Source: CAZPQV01 sp964588705
GTDB taxonomy: Bacteria > Bacteroidota > Bacteroidia > Flavobacteriales > Weeksellaceae
Length of the DNA: 11,816 bases
Assembly: GCA_964588705.1 (NCBI GenBank)
Contig: CAZPQV010000063.1
Location: 1-11,816 of the forward strand
Direction of reading: 5' to 3'
A program made the translations under genes and the position numbers. The notes under the pieces are model-generated. The model saw nothing but the letters and a program-made list of their open reading frames with translations, searched no databases and was not told the origin of the DNA. Shown here piece by piece: positions 1-6,572 of the stretch; position 1 is the stretch's first letter; each line of letters begins with the position of its first letter.

Positions 1-1
1 A

Positions 2-1033
2 TTCTCACAGGTACTTGTAGAAGGTTGGAACATAGGTTGGGAAGACTGGTTTGGGAAATCCAAAGAATATGTATTCGATTTTATTACACCTTATCCGGAT
101 TTCGACATCAAAATGCTCAACGAATATGCCCATTCCAAAGGTGTAAAACTAATGATGCACCACGAAACTTCCGCATCAGCAACCAATTATGAACGTTGGC
201 TGGAACCTGCCTTCAATCTGATGAAAAAATACGGCTACACCGCTGTAAAAACAGGTTACGTTGGAAATATCATTCCAAGAGGTGAGCACCATTATTCACA
301 ATGGATGGTGCAGCATTACCAGCGTGTGGTAGAAAAAGCAGCAGAATACAAAATAATGGTCAATTCCCACGAAAGCATTCGTCCAACCGGCCTCAACAGA
401 ACCTTTCCGAACTGGATTGCTCAGGAAGCCGCCCGCGGAACCGAGTTTGCCGCAATGGGAGGGAATAATCCGGACCACGAAACGATTTTGCCGTTCACCA
501 GATATATGGGCGGGCCGATGGATTTCACACCCGGAATTTTCCAAACTCAGATGAATTATTACGATCCGGGAGCCAATAACTATGTGAAAACCACATTGGC
601 AAAGCAGTTGGCGCTTTACGTGGTGATGTATTCGCCGTTGCAAATGGCGGCCGACTTGCCAGAAAATTATCGCCGTCACCTCGATGCTTTTCAGTTCATC
701 AAAGACGTGGCGCTGGATTGGGATGATACCAAAATTCTAGCTGCGGAACCGGGAGATTATATTCACACAGCCCGTAAAACCAAAGGAAAAGACGAATGGT
801 TTGTAGGTGGAATTACCGATGAAAATGCGAGAACTTTTGTCGTGGATTTCTCATTCCTTCCGAAGGGCAAAAAGTACGAAGCAACCATTTATGAAGATGG
901 TAAAGATGCTGATTACATCAACAATCCTCAGAGTTATCACATTTACAAAAAGACCGTTAACAGCAAAACCAAAATTCCGGTAAAACTGGCGCGAAGCGGT
1001 GGTTATGCGATATCGGTAAAACCTGTTAAATAA
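2..1033 (+). CDS. susB: GH97 alpha-glucosidase, SusB-type, C-terminal half (5' end outside window)
   Basis: The reading frame is open from base 2, so the gene begins upstream; 343 residues remain of a family usually about 650-740 long. It should hydrolyse alpha-glucosidic bonds of malto-oligosaccharides, releasing glucose, in the periplasm; the signal peptide would lie in the missing part. Visible in order: GWNIGWEDW near the window start, MMHHE (Glu codon 164-166), NSHESIRPTG (Glu 371-373), RGTEF (Glu 443-445), then GPMDFTPGIF and a C-terminal beta-sandwich region. The three Glu are spaced 69 and 24 residues apart, exactly as Glu439, Glu508 and Glu532 of Bacteroides SusB, the calcium/base and acid residues of inverting GH97 enzymes. 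AVKTGYVG has no Asp where retaining GH97 enzymes carry their nucleophile. An inverting alpha-glucosidase is therefore the best call. The GH13 gene follows on the same strand. Confidence -1.
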   Translation, partial: FSQVLVEGWNIGWEDWFGKSKEYVFDFITPYPDFDIKMLNEYAHSKGVKLMMHHETSASATNYERWLEPAFNLMKKYGYTAVKTGYVGNIIPRGEHHYSQWMVQHYQRVVEKAAEYKIMVNSHESIRPTGLNRTFPNWIAQEAARGTEFAAMGGNNPDHETILPFTRYMGGPMDFTPGIFQTQMNYYDPGANNYVKTTLAKQLALYVVMYSPLQMAADLPENYRRHLDAFQFIKDVALDWDDTKILAAEPGDYIHTARKTKGKDEWFVGGITDENARTFVVDFSFLPKGKKYEATIYEDGKDADYINNPQSYHIYKKTVNSKTKIPVKLARSGGYAISVKPVK

Positions 1034-1041
1034 ATTTATTA

Positions 1042-1122
1042 GGAGCTTTATCCCGCTTTCCGCTGTATCTTTTGTTCCGCTTCGCTCCACAAAAGGATGC
1101 CGCTGCAATCGGGGCTAGTTCC
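1042..1122. repeat. REP-like imperfect palindrome
   Basis: An 81-nt imperfect inverted repeat begins GGAGCTTTATCCCGC and ends CGGGGCTAGTTCC. The arms also match at CTTTTGT / ACAAAAG around a central TCCGCTTCGCTCC loop. It sits 8 nt after the GH97 stop. I recall very similar spacer elements as common in Flavobacterium and Chryseobacterium genomes, but did not search. It may act as an mRNA-stabilising or terminating hairpin between the two glycosidase genes. Confidence -1.
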
Positions 1123-1137
1123 AACAAACTGTAAAAT

Positions 1138-1160
1138 TGGCGCTCGCTTCGCTCGCGCCA
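1138..1160. repeat. Short GC-rich hairpin
   Basis: TGGCGC (1138-1143) pairs with GCGCCA (1155-1160) around a TCGCTTCGCTC interior. It lies only 8 nt before the GH13 start codon, so it could fold in the 5' leader and affect translation. It may be a second part of the neighbouring REP-like element. It is unusually GC-rich for this genome. Confidence -1.
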
Positions 1161-1168
1161 CAAAGAAA

Positions 1169-3028
1169 ATGAAAAAAATAATATTATTTCTGTCCCTTGT
1201 AATTTCGATTGTTGCCTTCGCACAAATCCAAAAAGTAGAACCCGCTTTCTGGTGGAAAGGCATGAAAAATCCTGAACTTCAGATTTTGGTCTACGGGAAA
1301 AACATTGCCAACCAAACCATCGAACTTTCAGATGGTGTCCAGATAAAAGATTTAACAAAAGTTGAAAATCCGAACTATGTATTTATCACCATTAATACTG
1401 AGGAAATCAACACTTCAAAGTTTAAAATCAACTTAAAAAAGGGTAAGAAAACAATCAATTCATATACTTATGAACTGAAACAGCGAAATCCCGGCTCTGC
1501 CGACAGATCTTCGTTTACTTCCAAGGATGTGATATATCTTATTATGCCGGATCGTTTTGCCAACGGTGACGAATCCAATGATTCTAAACCACATTTAACA
1601 GAGAAAGTCAATCGGTCTCATCCTGGTGGCAGACACGGCGGCGATTTGCGCGGAATCATCAATAATCTGGACTATCTTCAAAATCTGGGTGTCACTGCAC
1701 TTTGGCTCACACCGGTGAATGAGGATAATGAAAAGGTTTACAGTTATCACGGTTATGCACAAACAGATTTGTATAAAATCGATGGCAGATACGGAAGCAA
1801 TGAAGAATACCGTGAACTTTCGCGGAAACTGAATGAGCGGGGAATGATGCTCATTCAGGATTATGTGACCAATCATTGGGGAATTTCTCACTGGATGATT
1901 CAGGATTTACCGATGAAAGACTGGATTCATCAGTTTACTGATGGCGAAGGAAAATATGGTTTCAAGCGTTCCAATTACCGCACGACTTCACAGTTTGATA
2001 AAAATGTTTCAGAAATCGATAAAAAAGGAGCACTCAACGGTTGGTTCGATACAACAATGCCAGATCTCAACCAGAGTAATCCATTAGTTTTAAAATATCT
2101 GACTCAAAACGCTATTTGGTGGATTGAATACGCCGAATTGGGCGGACTTCGTGTTGATACTTATCCATACAACGACAAAGAAGGCATGGCAAAATGGGCA
2201 AAAGCAATTACCGACGAATACCCGAATTTCAATATAGTGGGTGAAGCCTGGATGTATCAGCCGGCGCATATCGCATACTGGCAGAAGGATTCTAAAATTG
2301 CTGAGATCGACGGCTATAATTCCAACTTGCCTTCGGTGATGGATTTTACCTTGTTTTCCGATTTACAAAATGCGTTGAAAGAGCAGGAAAGTTGGGACAA
2401 AGGAATGATTAAAATCTACAATGCTTTGGGCAGTGATTTTCTGTATCCGGACATCAACAATATGCTGGTCTTCTTTGAAAATCATGATACGGAGCGCTGG
2501 AATGAGATTTTTAATTCCAATCCCCAATATTATAAAATGGCATTAACTTTAATTTCAACCATCCGCGGAATTCCACAAATTTATTACGGTTCCGAAATCG
2601 GAATGCGTGGCGAAAAATCCAAAGGAGATGCCGATATCCGAAGGGATTTTCCGGGAGGATGGAAAGGTGATGTGCAGAATGCTTTTAATCCGAAAACTCA
2701 AACTGCGGAGCAGAAAGAGTTCTACGATTTCACTCAGAAAATCCTGAACTGGAGAAAAGGAAAGGAAGTGATTCATACCGGGAAAACAACTCATTATATG
2801 CCTGTGGAAAGCGTTTACGTCTATTTCCGTTATAATGAAAATGAAAAAGTGATGGTGGTTTTAAACAATAATGAAAAAGAATTTTCTTTCGATTTATCCC
2901 GTTTTGCAGAAAGCTTACAGGGAATCTCCAAGGGAAGAGAAGTCATCTCCGGAAAAGAATATTTAATCAGCACTGAAAATAAATTGACGGTTTCTCCAAA
3001 AACTTCATTAATTTTAGAATTGGAATAA
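1169..3028 (+). CDS. Secreted GH13 cyclomaltodextrinase/neopullulanase-like alpha-amylase
   Basis: A 619-residue GH13 enzyme expected to cleave alpha-1,4 bonds of maltodextrins, cyclodextrins or pullulan in the periplasm. Residues 1-18 form a Sec signal peptide (MKKIILFLSLVISIVAFA, then Q19; no lipobox Cys). Residues about 20-105 look like the cyclomaltodextrinase N-terminal beta-sandwich. The barrel shows the four GH13 regions: DYVTNH at 231-236, GLRVDTY with nucleophile Asp330, VGEAW with acid Glu359, and ENHDTER with Asp440. The C-terminal ~80 residues fit the cyclomaltodextrinase C domain. I chose ATG 1169 because the longer in-frame start at 1097 lies inside the REP-like palindrome and would bury the signal peptide. 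The gene lies 135 nt after the GH97 gene, as in sus-like loci. GH13 membership is very secure; exact substrate preference is not. It is SusA-like in role. Confidence -1.
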   Translation: MKKIILFLSLVISIVAFAQIQKVEPAFWWKGMKNPELQILVYGKNIANQTIELSDGVQIKDLTKVENPNYVFITINTEEINTSKFKINLKKGKKTINSYTYELKQRNPGSADRSSFTSKDVIYLIMPDRFANGDESNDSKPHLTEKVNRSHPGGRHGGDLRGIINNLDYLQNLGVTALWLTPVNEDNEKVYSYHGYAQTDLYKIDGRYGSNEEYRELSRKLNERGMMLIQDYVTNHWGISHWMIQDLPMKDWIHQFTDGEGKYGFKRSNYRTTSQFDKNVSEIDKKGALNGWFDTTMPDLNQSNPLVLKYLTQNAIWWIEYAELGGLRVDTYPYNDKEGMAKWAKAITDEYPNFNIVGEAWMYQPAHIAYWQKDSKIAEIDGYNSNLPSVMDFTLFSDLQNALKEQESWDKGMIKIYNALGSDFLYPDINNMLVFFENHDTERWNEIFNSNPQYYKMALTLISTIRGIPQIYYGSEIGMRGEKSKGDADIRRDFPGGWKGDVQNAFNPKTQTAEQKEFYDFTQKILNWRKGKEVIHTGKTTHYMPVESVYVYFRYNENEKVMVVLNNNEKEFSFDLSRFAESLQGISKGREVISGKEYLISTENKLTVSPKTSLILELE

Positions 3029-3045
3029 AACCTGCGATTTTTAGA

Positions 3046-3104
3046 CTTTTGTGAACTTAATATAATTTAATATAATATTATCTCACAAGTTAAATCTTTT
3101 GTGA
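3046..3104. repeat. Direct repeats in AT-rich spacer
   Basis: The 9-mer CTTTTGTGA occurs at 3046-3054 and again at 3096-3104. Between them the 10-mer TTAATATAAT is repeated exactly (3057-3066 and 3067-3076), and AACTT (3054-3058) faces AAGTT (3087-3091). The stretch fills most of the gap between the GH13 gene and the small secreted protein. I see no convincing promoter or terminator in it. Confidence -1.
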
Positions 3105-3118
3105 CTAAAATTATTAGA

Positions 3119-3628
3119 ATGAAAAAACTCTTTTTATTATTTTTTGTGGTGCTTATTTCATTTTTAAACGCCCAAACCAAAGGCTTCTACGAAAATGTTC
3201 AGAAAAAACACGTCAACACTGTATTGGACAATCTGAATGAATATGCTGTCAAAGCTGACTTCAAAAACTATTTCGATTTATATGCCGAAGAGTCCACATT
3301 CATCGGAACCGATGCCAATGAAATCTGGAACAAAAAGGAGTTTATGGAGTATGCAAAACCTCATTTTGATAAAGGCAAAGCGTGGTCTTTCACTTCATTA
3401 AAAAGAAATATCTATTTCAGTGCTGATGGTAAATATGCGTGGTTTGATGAATTGCTTGAAACCCAAATGAAAATCTGTCGCGGAAGCGGTGTTTTGGAGA
3501 GAACTCCAAAAGGTTGGAAAATCAAACAATACGTTCTTTCAATGACGGTTCCAAACGATGTTGCTGGTGAAGTCATCAAAACGAAATCGGATATCGAAAC
3601 CAAAGAAATCGAAAACCTAAAGAAATAA
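3119..3628 (+). CDS. Small secreted SnoaL/NTF2-like protein
   Basis: A 169-residue protein with a Sec signal peptide (residues 1-18, ending LNA, then Q19), so probably periplasmic. The mature part has the length and pattern of a single cone-shaped SnoaL_3/NTF2-like domain: an N-terminal helix (TVLDNLNEYAVKADF), YAEESTFIGTDA followed by WNKKEFMEYA, then strands ending WKIKQYVLSMTVP. The family binds small ligands or acts as an accessory domain; no catalytic set is evident. ATG 3119 is preferred over the upstream in-frame GTG at 3101 because it puts the Lys-rich signal peptide at the very N-terminus and the GTG lies in a repeat. It sits between a starch enzyme and a sugar transporter on the same strand, but a link to starch use is only inferred from position. 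Confidence -1.
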   Translation: MKKLFLLFFVVLISFLNAQTKGFYENVQKKHVNTVLDNLNEYAVKADFKNYFDLYAEESTFIGTDANEIWNKKEFMEYAKPHFDKGKAWSFTSLKRNIYFSADGKYAWFDELLETQMKICRGSGVLERTPKGWKIKQYVLSMTVPNDVAGEVIKTKSDIETKEIENLKK

Positions 3629-3635
3629 ATAACTG

Positions 3636-3663
3636 TCAATTTTCAATTATCAATTTTCAACTT
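3636..3663. repeat. Four-unit 7-mer tandem repeat
   Basis: Four consecutive 7-nt units close to TCAATTT run through the short spacer: TCAATTT at 3636-3642 and again at 3650-3656, with one-base (3643-3649) and two-base (3657-3663) variants. The array starts 7 nt after the SnoaL-like stop and ends 8 nt before the transporter start codon. Confidence -1.
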
Positions 3664-3671
3664 AATAAACT

Positions 3672-5066
3672 ATGGCAAAAAGAATAAAACCGAATCTCTC
3701 ATTACTCCAAATCATCAATATGAGTATGGGATTCCTTGGAATTCAAATGGCTTTTGGCTTACAGAATGGTAATGCGAGCCGTATTCTTCAGAATTTTGGT
3801 GCAGACGTGCATCATCTTTCCTGGTTTTGGCTGGTAGCTCCGTTTACCGGACTGATTGTGCAGCCCATTATCGGACATTTGGGCGATCATACCTGGTCTG
3901 AAAAATGGGGAAGACGTAAACCTTATTTCCTCATCGGAGCGCTTCTTACTGCAATTGGATTGGCGTTTCTGCCGAATTCTGCTTCTGTGAGCGTATTTCT
4001 TGCCGGTGGAGTTTTGGTCTTTGCTGTGCTTTTCCTTGCGATGATGGACGCATCCATAAACGTGGCTATGGAACCTTTCCGTGCGTTGGTTGGTGATATG
4101 TTGCCAAAACACCAGGGAACCATTGGTTTTTCGGTGCAGACGATCCTGATTGGTATTGGAGCAGTAATCGGTTCCAATATGCCGGCTTGGTTAACGAAAT
4201 TGGGCGTTTCCAACGTTGCGCCCGAAGGATTTGTTCCCGATTCCGTGATTTATTCGTTTTATATTGGGGCAGCAGTTTTATTGCTGACGATTCTCTATAC
4301 CGTTCTTACGACTAAAGAATATTCTCCAAAAGACTTCGCCGATTTTTCTGAGGAGGAGGAAGAAGTTGAAGAAAAAGCAAAACTTTCTGATATTTTCAAG
4401 GATTTTACAAAAATCCCACCGTTGATGAAAAGTTTAGGTTTAGTGCAGTTCTTTTCATGGTTTGCACTCTTTACGATGTGGGTGTATACCACGAGTTCTA
4501 TTGCAACTCACCATTTTGGATTGGCACCGGATGATGCAAAATCTGAGCAGTTCAATAATGCAGGGAATTTGGTTGGTGAGCTTTTCGGGTATTACAACCT
4601 TTTCGCGATCGGATTTGCATTTCTGCTGATTCCTTTGGCTAAAAGAATTGGTAAAAAACAGACGCATTCTTTCGCTCTGTTTTGCGGAGGATTAGGGCTG
4701 ATTTCTTTGTATTTTATTAAAGATACTTCACTGCTTTGGATTTCAATGCTGGGCGTTGGATTTGCTTGGGCAAGTATTTTGGCAATGCCTTATGCGATGC
4801 TGATTAATGCAATTCCGTTGAAAAAAATGGGAGTTTATATGGGGATTTTCAATTTCTTCATCGTATTGCCGCAGATTGTAAACGGTATATTCGGTGGACC
4901 AATTGTGCACAGCGTCTTTGGTAATTACGCCATTGGTTATGTGGTTGTAGGCGGTGTTGCAATGATTATTGCCGGAATTATTTCCCTGACTTTGAAAGGA
5001 GTTGGAAAAGATGATGATGCTCAACAGAATATTGAAGACAGCGCACAGGTTGAGAAATATGCGTAA
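3672..5066 (+). CDS. MFS sugar transporter, SLC45/sucrose-maltose type
   Basis: A 464-residue inner-membrane protein with about 12 hydrophobic segments in two halves. The loop after the second segment, GDHTWSEKWGRRKP (residues 71-84), is the MFS motif A in the form used by sucrose/maltose carriers (SLC45 and plant SUT type). The middle cytoplasmic loop (about 215-245) is strongly acidic, with five Glu in a row at 227-231, and residues 444-464 form a hydrophilic tail. It probably carries maltose, glucose or another small alpha-glucoside across the inner membrane, taking up products of the two upstream periplasmic glycosidases. It is the last gene of the block and is followed by a strong terminator. 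Direction, coupling ion and exact substrate cannot be read from the sequence. Confidence -1.
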   Translation: MAKRIKPNLSLLQIINMSMGFLGIQMAFGLQNGNASRILQNFGADVHHLSWFWLVAPFTGLIVQPIIGHLGDHTWSEKWGRRKPYFLIGALLTAIGLAFLPNSASVSVFLAGGVLVFAVLFLAMMDASINVAMEPFRALVGDMLPKHQGTIGFSVQTILIGIGAVIGSNMPAWLTKLGVSNVAPEGFVPDSVIYSFYIGAAVLLLTILYTVLTTKEYSPKDFADFSEEEEEVEEKAKLSDIFKDFTKIPPLMKSLGLVQFFSWFALFTMWVYTTSSIATHHFGLAPDDAKSEQFNNAGNLVGELFGYYNLFAIGFAFLLIPLAKRIGKKQTHSFALFCGGLGLISLYFIKDTSLLWISMLGVGFAWASILAMPYAMLINAIPLKKMGVYMGIFNFFIVLPQIVNGIFGGPIVHSVFGNYAIGYVVVGGVAMIIAGIISLTLKGVGKDDDAQQNIEDSAQVEKYA

Positions 5067-5086
5067 AAAATTGAAATAATATTTAT

Positions 5087-5116
5087 AAAATCCGTCGAAC
5101 AGATGGATTTTTTTTT
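5087..5116 (+). terminator. Rho-independent terminator of the starch block
   Basis: AAAATCCGTC (5087-5096) pairs with GATGGATTTT (5102-5111), ten base pairs including one G-T, around a 5-nt GAACA loop. A run of nine Ts (5108-5116) follows the GGA. It lies 20 nt after the transporter stop and just before the end of the convergent DUF488 gene; the T-run favours the + direction. Confidence -1.
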
Positions 5117-5119
5117 GGC

Positions 5120-5473
5120 TTATTTTTTATTATTATCTTCTATAAAATTTTTCAANNNNNNNNNNCTCACCTCAATTTCTTTTGCAGAGCTCAAAAGTGT
5201 AACGGTTTTGCGTTCTTTTAAGTTTTTTAGAAAGTCTTTGGTTTTAGGATTTTCTTTCAGTTCTTTCAGATACTCTTTGCTGAATTCTTTGAAATCAATT
5301 TCATAGGAATGATAGGATTTTCTAAGGTCTGTAGAAGGCGAAATTTCCTTTGCCCATAAATCGATATGTGCGTTTTCTTTTTTTATTCCTCTGGGCCAAA
5401 GACGGTCTGCCAGAATACGGAAGCCGTCGGATTTGTCGGCTTCTTCGTAGGTTCTTTTCATTAATATTTTCAT
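5120..5473 (-). CDS. DUF488/YeaO-like protein, interrupted by a scaffold gap
   Basis: About 117 residues, with four unknown codons near the C-terminus because of the N run. The N-terminus MKILMKRTYEEADKSDG followed by RILADRLWPRG, then LWAKEISPSTDLRK and VTLLSSAKE, matches small DUF488 proteins such as E. coli YeaO (about 115 residues). Their function is not established. The start at 5473 aligns with the family; a second Met four codons in is possible. Family members usually have an N-x-A segment just where the Ns are, and comparison with YeaO suggests one more codon than 10 Ns allow, so the gap length is probably nominal. The gene is convergent with the MFS transporter and looks unrelated to the starch genes. 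Confidence -1.
   Translation of the reverse strand: MKILMKRTYEEADKSDGFRILADRLWPRGIKKENAHIDLWAKEISPSTDLRKSYHSYEIDFKEFSKEYLKELKENPKTKDFLKNLKERKTVTLLSSAKEIEVXXXXLKNFIEDNNKK
5156..5165. other. Assembly gap (10 Ns)
   Basis: Ten unknown bases lie inside the 3' part of the DUF488 gene. Flanking codons give EIEV on one side and LKNFIE on the other in the same frame, so both sides belong to one gene, but the true number of missing bases is uncertain. Confidence -1.
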
Positions 5474-5490
5474 AATGAAGTTTTTTATAA

Positions 5491-5527
5491 CACAGAGTGC
5501 ACCAAGTTTAACACAGAGGACACAGAG
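5491..5527 (+). repeat. 9-mer CACAGAG array, copy 1
   Basis: Four units of about 9 nt are based on CACAGAGNN: CACAGAGTG at 5491-5499, CACCAAGTT at 5500-5508, a 10-nt unit at 5509-5518 and GACACAGAG at 5519-5527. It begins 17 nt before the DUF488 start codon, seen from that gene. The reverse complement of 10297-10332 matches it unit for unit with about three substitutions and one inserted base, so these are two inverted copies of one dispersed repeat. Confidence -1.
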
Positions 5528-5604
5528 TTTGAGAATTAAAATTACAAAATTCTATGAAAACGGAATTTTCCTTTCGAAGCCGAATCGTAACTAGCCCTTT
5601 TCAT

Positions 5605-5691
5605 GAGTTGGAGAGTTTGAGAGTGGGAGAATTGAAGTATATTAATAAACTTCGCGCTTCGTGCTTCCAACTCCCAGCTTCCAGCTCCGTC
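5605..5691. repeat. Two-arm repeat: 8-mer left arm, 7-mer right arm
   Basis: The left arm is four head-to-tail purine-rich 8-mers near GAGTTTGA (5605-5612, 5613-5620, 5621-5628, 5629-5636). After a 27-nt centre that includes GAAG (5634-5637) and CTTC (5650-5653), the right arm is pyrimidine-rich 7-mers near CTTCCAG (5664-5670, 5671-5677, 5678-5684, partial 5685-5691). The arms are roughly complementary, giving a long imperfect hairpin. It lies upstream of the pirin promoter. Confidence -1.
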
Positions 5692-5714
5692 CTTTCTTAC
5701 CATAAATCAATGTG

Positions 5715-5740
5715 TTGGGAGTTTGGTAGCGGTATCTTTG
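5715..5740 (+). promoter_or_regulatory. Putative Bacteroidota promoter for pirin
   Basis: TATCTTTG at 5733-5740 fits the Bacteroidota -7 consensus TAnnTTTG exactly. A TTG at 5715-5717 could serve as the -33 element, although its 15-nt spacing is shorter than usual. Transcription would start near 5747, giving a leader of about 30 nt before the pirin ATG at 5778. Confidence -1.
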
Positions 5741-5777
5741 CATCAGTAAAATGAAGTATTACACAAAACAGAATATT

Positions 5778-6491
5778 ATGACAACAACATTTCACAAAGC
5801 AAATACAAGAGGGTACGCAAACCATGGTTGGCTGAAGAGTTTCCACACGTTCAGCTTTGCCAATTATTATAATCCGGAGAGGATGAATTTTGGAGTTTTA
5901 CGAGTGCTGAACGACGATACCGTAGAATCGGGAATGGGCTTCGGAACGCATCCACACCGCGATATGGAAATTATTTCTATTCCGTTGGAAGGCGATTTGG
6001 AGCACAAAGATTCGATGGGAACGACGGCGGTTATCCGTAAAGGCGAAATACAGGTGATGAGCGCCGGAACAGGTGTGATGCACAGCGAATACAATAAAAA
6101 TCAGGATGAGAAAGTGAAGTTTCTTCAGATTTGGGTGATTCCGAATAAAATGAGTGTGCAGCCAAGATATGACCAGATTTCAATAAAAGAAAACGCAAAA
6201 CCGAATGATTTTCAGCAGATTTTGTCACCAAATCCGGATGATGAAGGAGTTTGGATTCATCAGGATGCGTGGTTTAATATCGCCGATTTTGAAGGTGGAG
6301 TTTCCAAAGAATATCAGTTGAACATTAAAGGAAACGGCGTTTATGTTTTCGTGCTTTCAGGAAAAGCAAAAATTGGTGATATCGAACTTTCTGAAAGAGA
6401 CGGACTTGGTATTGAAGATGTGGACAGTTTTAACCTTGAAGCACTTGAAAAATCAGAAATTTTGCTGATGGAAGTGCCGATGGAGTTGTAG
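5778..6491 (+). CDS. Pirin family protein (YhhW-like bicupin)
   Basis: A 237-residue two-cupin pirin, close to the usual 230-290. The N-terminus FHKANTRGYANHGWL followed by FHTFSFANYY is diagnostic. The metal site is intact: GTHPHRD gives His58 and His60, and GVMHSEY gives His102 and Glu104, the four ligands seen in human pirin and E. coli YhhW. The N-terminal cupin (about 1-125) binds the metal and the second cupin (about 165-237) is degenerate. Some family members have quercetinase activity; the physiological role is unknown, though pirins are often linked to oxidative or redox stress, and a flavin reductase follows. ATG 5778 is chosen over the in-frame ATG at 5751 because family members start just before this conserved segment and 5751 lies close to the expected transcript start. 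The stop codon at 6489-6491 touches the next repeat. Confidence -1.
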   Translation: MTTTFHKANTRGYANHGWLKSFHTFSFANYYNPERMNFGVLRVLNDDTVESGMGFGTHPHRDMEIISIPLEGDLEHKDSMGTTAVIRKGEIQVMSAGTGVMHSEYNKNQDEKVKFLQIWVIPNKMSVQPRYDQISIKENAKPNDFQQILSPNPDDEGVWIHQDAWFNIADFEGGVSKEYQLNIKGNGVYVFVLSGKAKIGDIELSERDGLGIEDVDSFNLEALEKSEILLMEVPMEL

Positions 6492-6545
6492 TGGAATAGT
6501 GGATAAGTGGTTTAGTGATGAATGGTTCAGTGGTTTAGTTATTAA
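6491..6545 (+). repeat. Degenerate 8-mer tandem arm (GTGGNTTA-like)
   Basis: Seven units run directly from the last base of the pirin stop codon: GTGGAATA (6491-6498), GTGGATAA (6499-6506), GTGGTTTA (6507-6514), then units at 6515-6522, 6523-6529 (7 nt), 6530-6537 (GTGGTTTA again) and 6538-6545. The last two units supply the left half of the perfect inverted repeat at 6532-6572. Confidence -1.
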
Positions 6546-6572
6546 GTATTTTAGCAGATTAATAACTAAACC
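6532..6572. repeat. Perfect 14-bp inverted repeat, 13-nt loop
   Basis: GGTTTAGTTATTAA (6532-6545) is the exact reverse complement of TTAATAACTAAACC (6559-6572), with a 13-nt loop between. It joins the 8-mer arm on the left to the hexamer array on the right. There is no T-run right after it, so it is not a classical terminator, but it could stabilise the 3' end of the pirin transcript. Confidence -1.

Larger units (their letters stand above)
5474..5777. other. 304-nt divergent spacer between DUF488 gene and pirin
   Basis: No credible gene lies here. A frame at 5554-5754 (66 codons) is made largely of the 8-mer/7-mer repeat and resembles no family I know. The spacer holds a 9-mer array (5491-5527), a two-arm repeat (5605-5691) and a -7 promoter box (5733-5740). 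In 5528-5604 I see only a weak AAAATTC / GAATTTT inverted repeat. Confidence -1.

Noticed and set aside
1097..1168. Longer N-terminus for the GH13 enzyme from ATG 1097
   Set aside because: The extra 24 codons come from the two hairpin repeats and would place the signal peptide internally.
3101..3118. GTG start six codons upstream for the SnoaL-like protein
   Set aside because: It lies in a direct repeat, and ATG 3119 begins a standard signal peptide directly.
5103..5306. Plus-strand 67-codon frame across the N gap
   Set aside because: It is antisense to the DUF488 gene and depends on the unknown bases.
5554..5754. 66-codon plus-strand frame before pirin
   Set aside because: Much of it is the GAGTTTGA / CTTCCAG two-arm repeat; it has no family resemblance and its 3' end runs across the pirin promoter.
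5751..5777. ATG 5751 as the pirin start
   Set aside because: The nine extra residues are not part of the family, and the ATG lies only a few bases past the expected transcript start.
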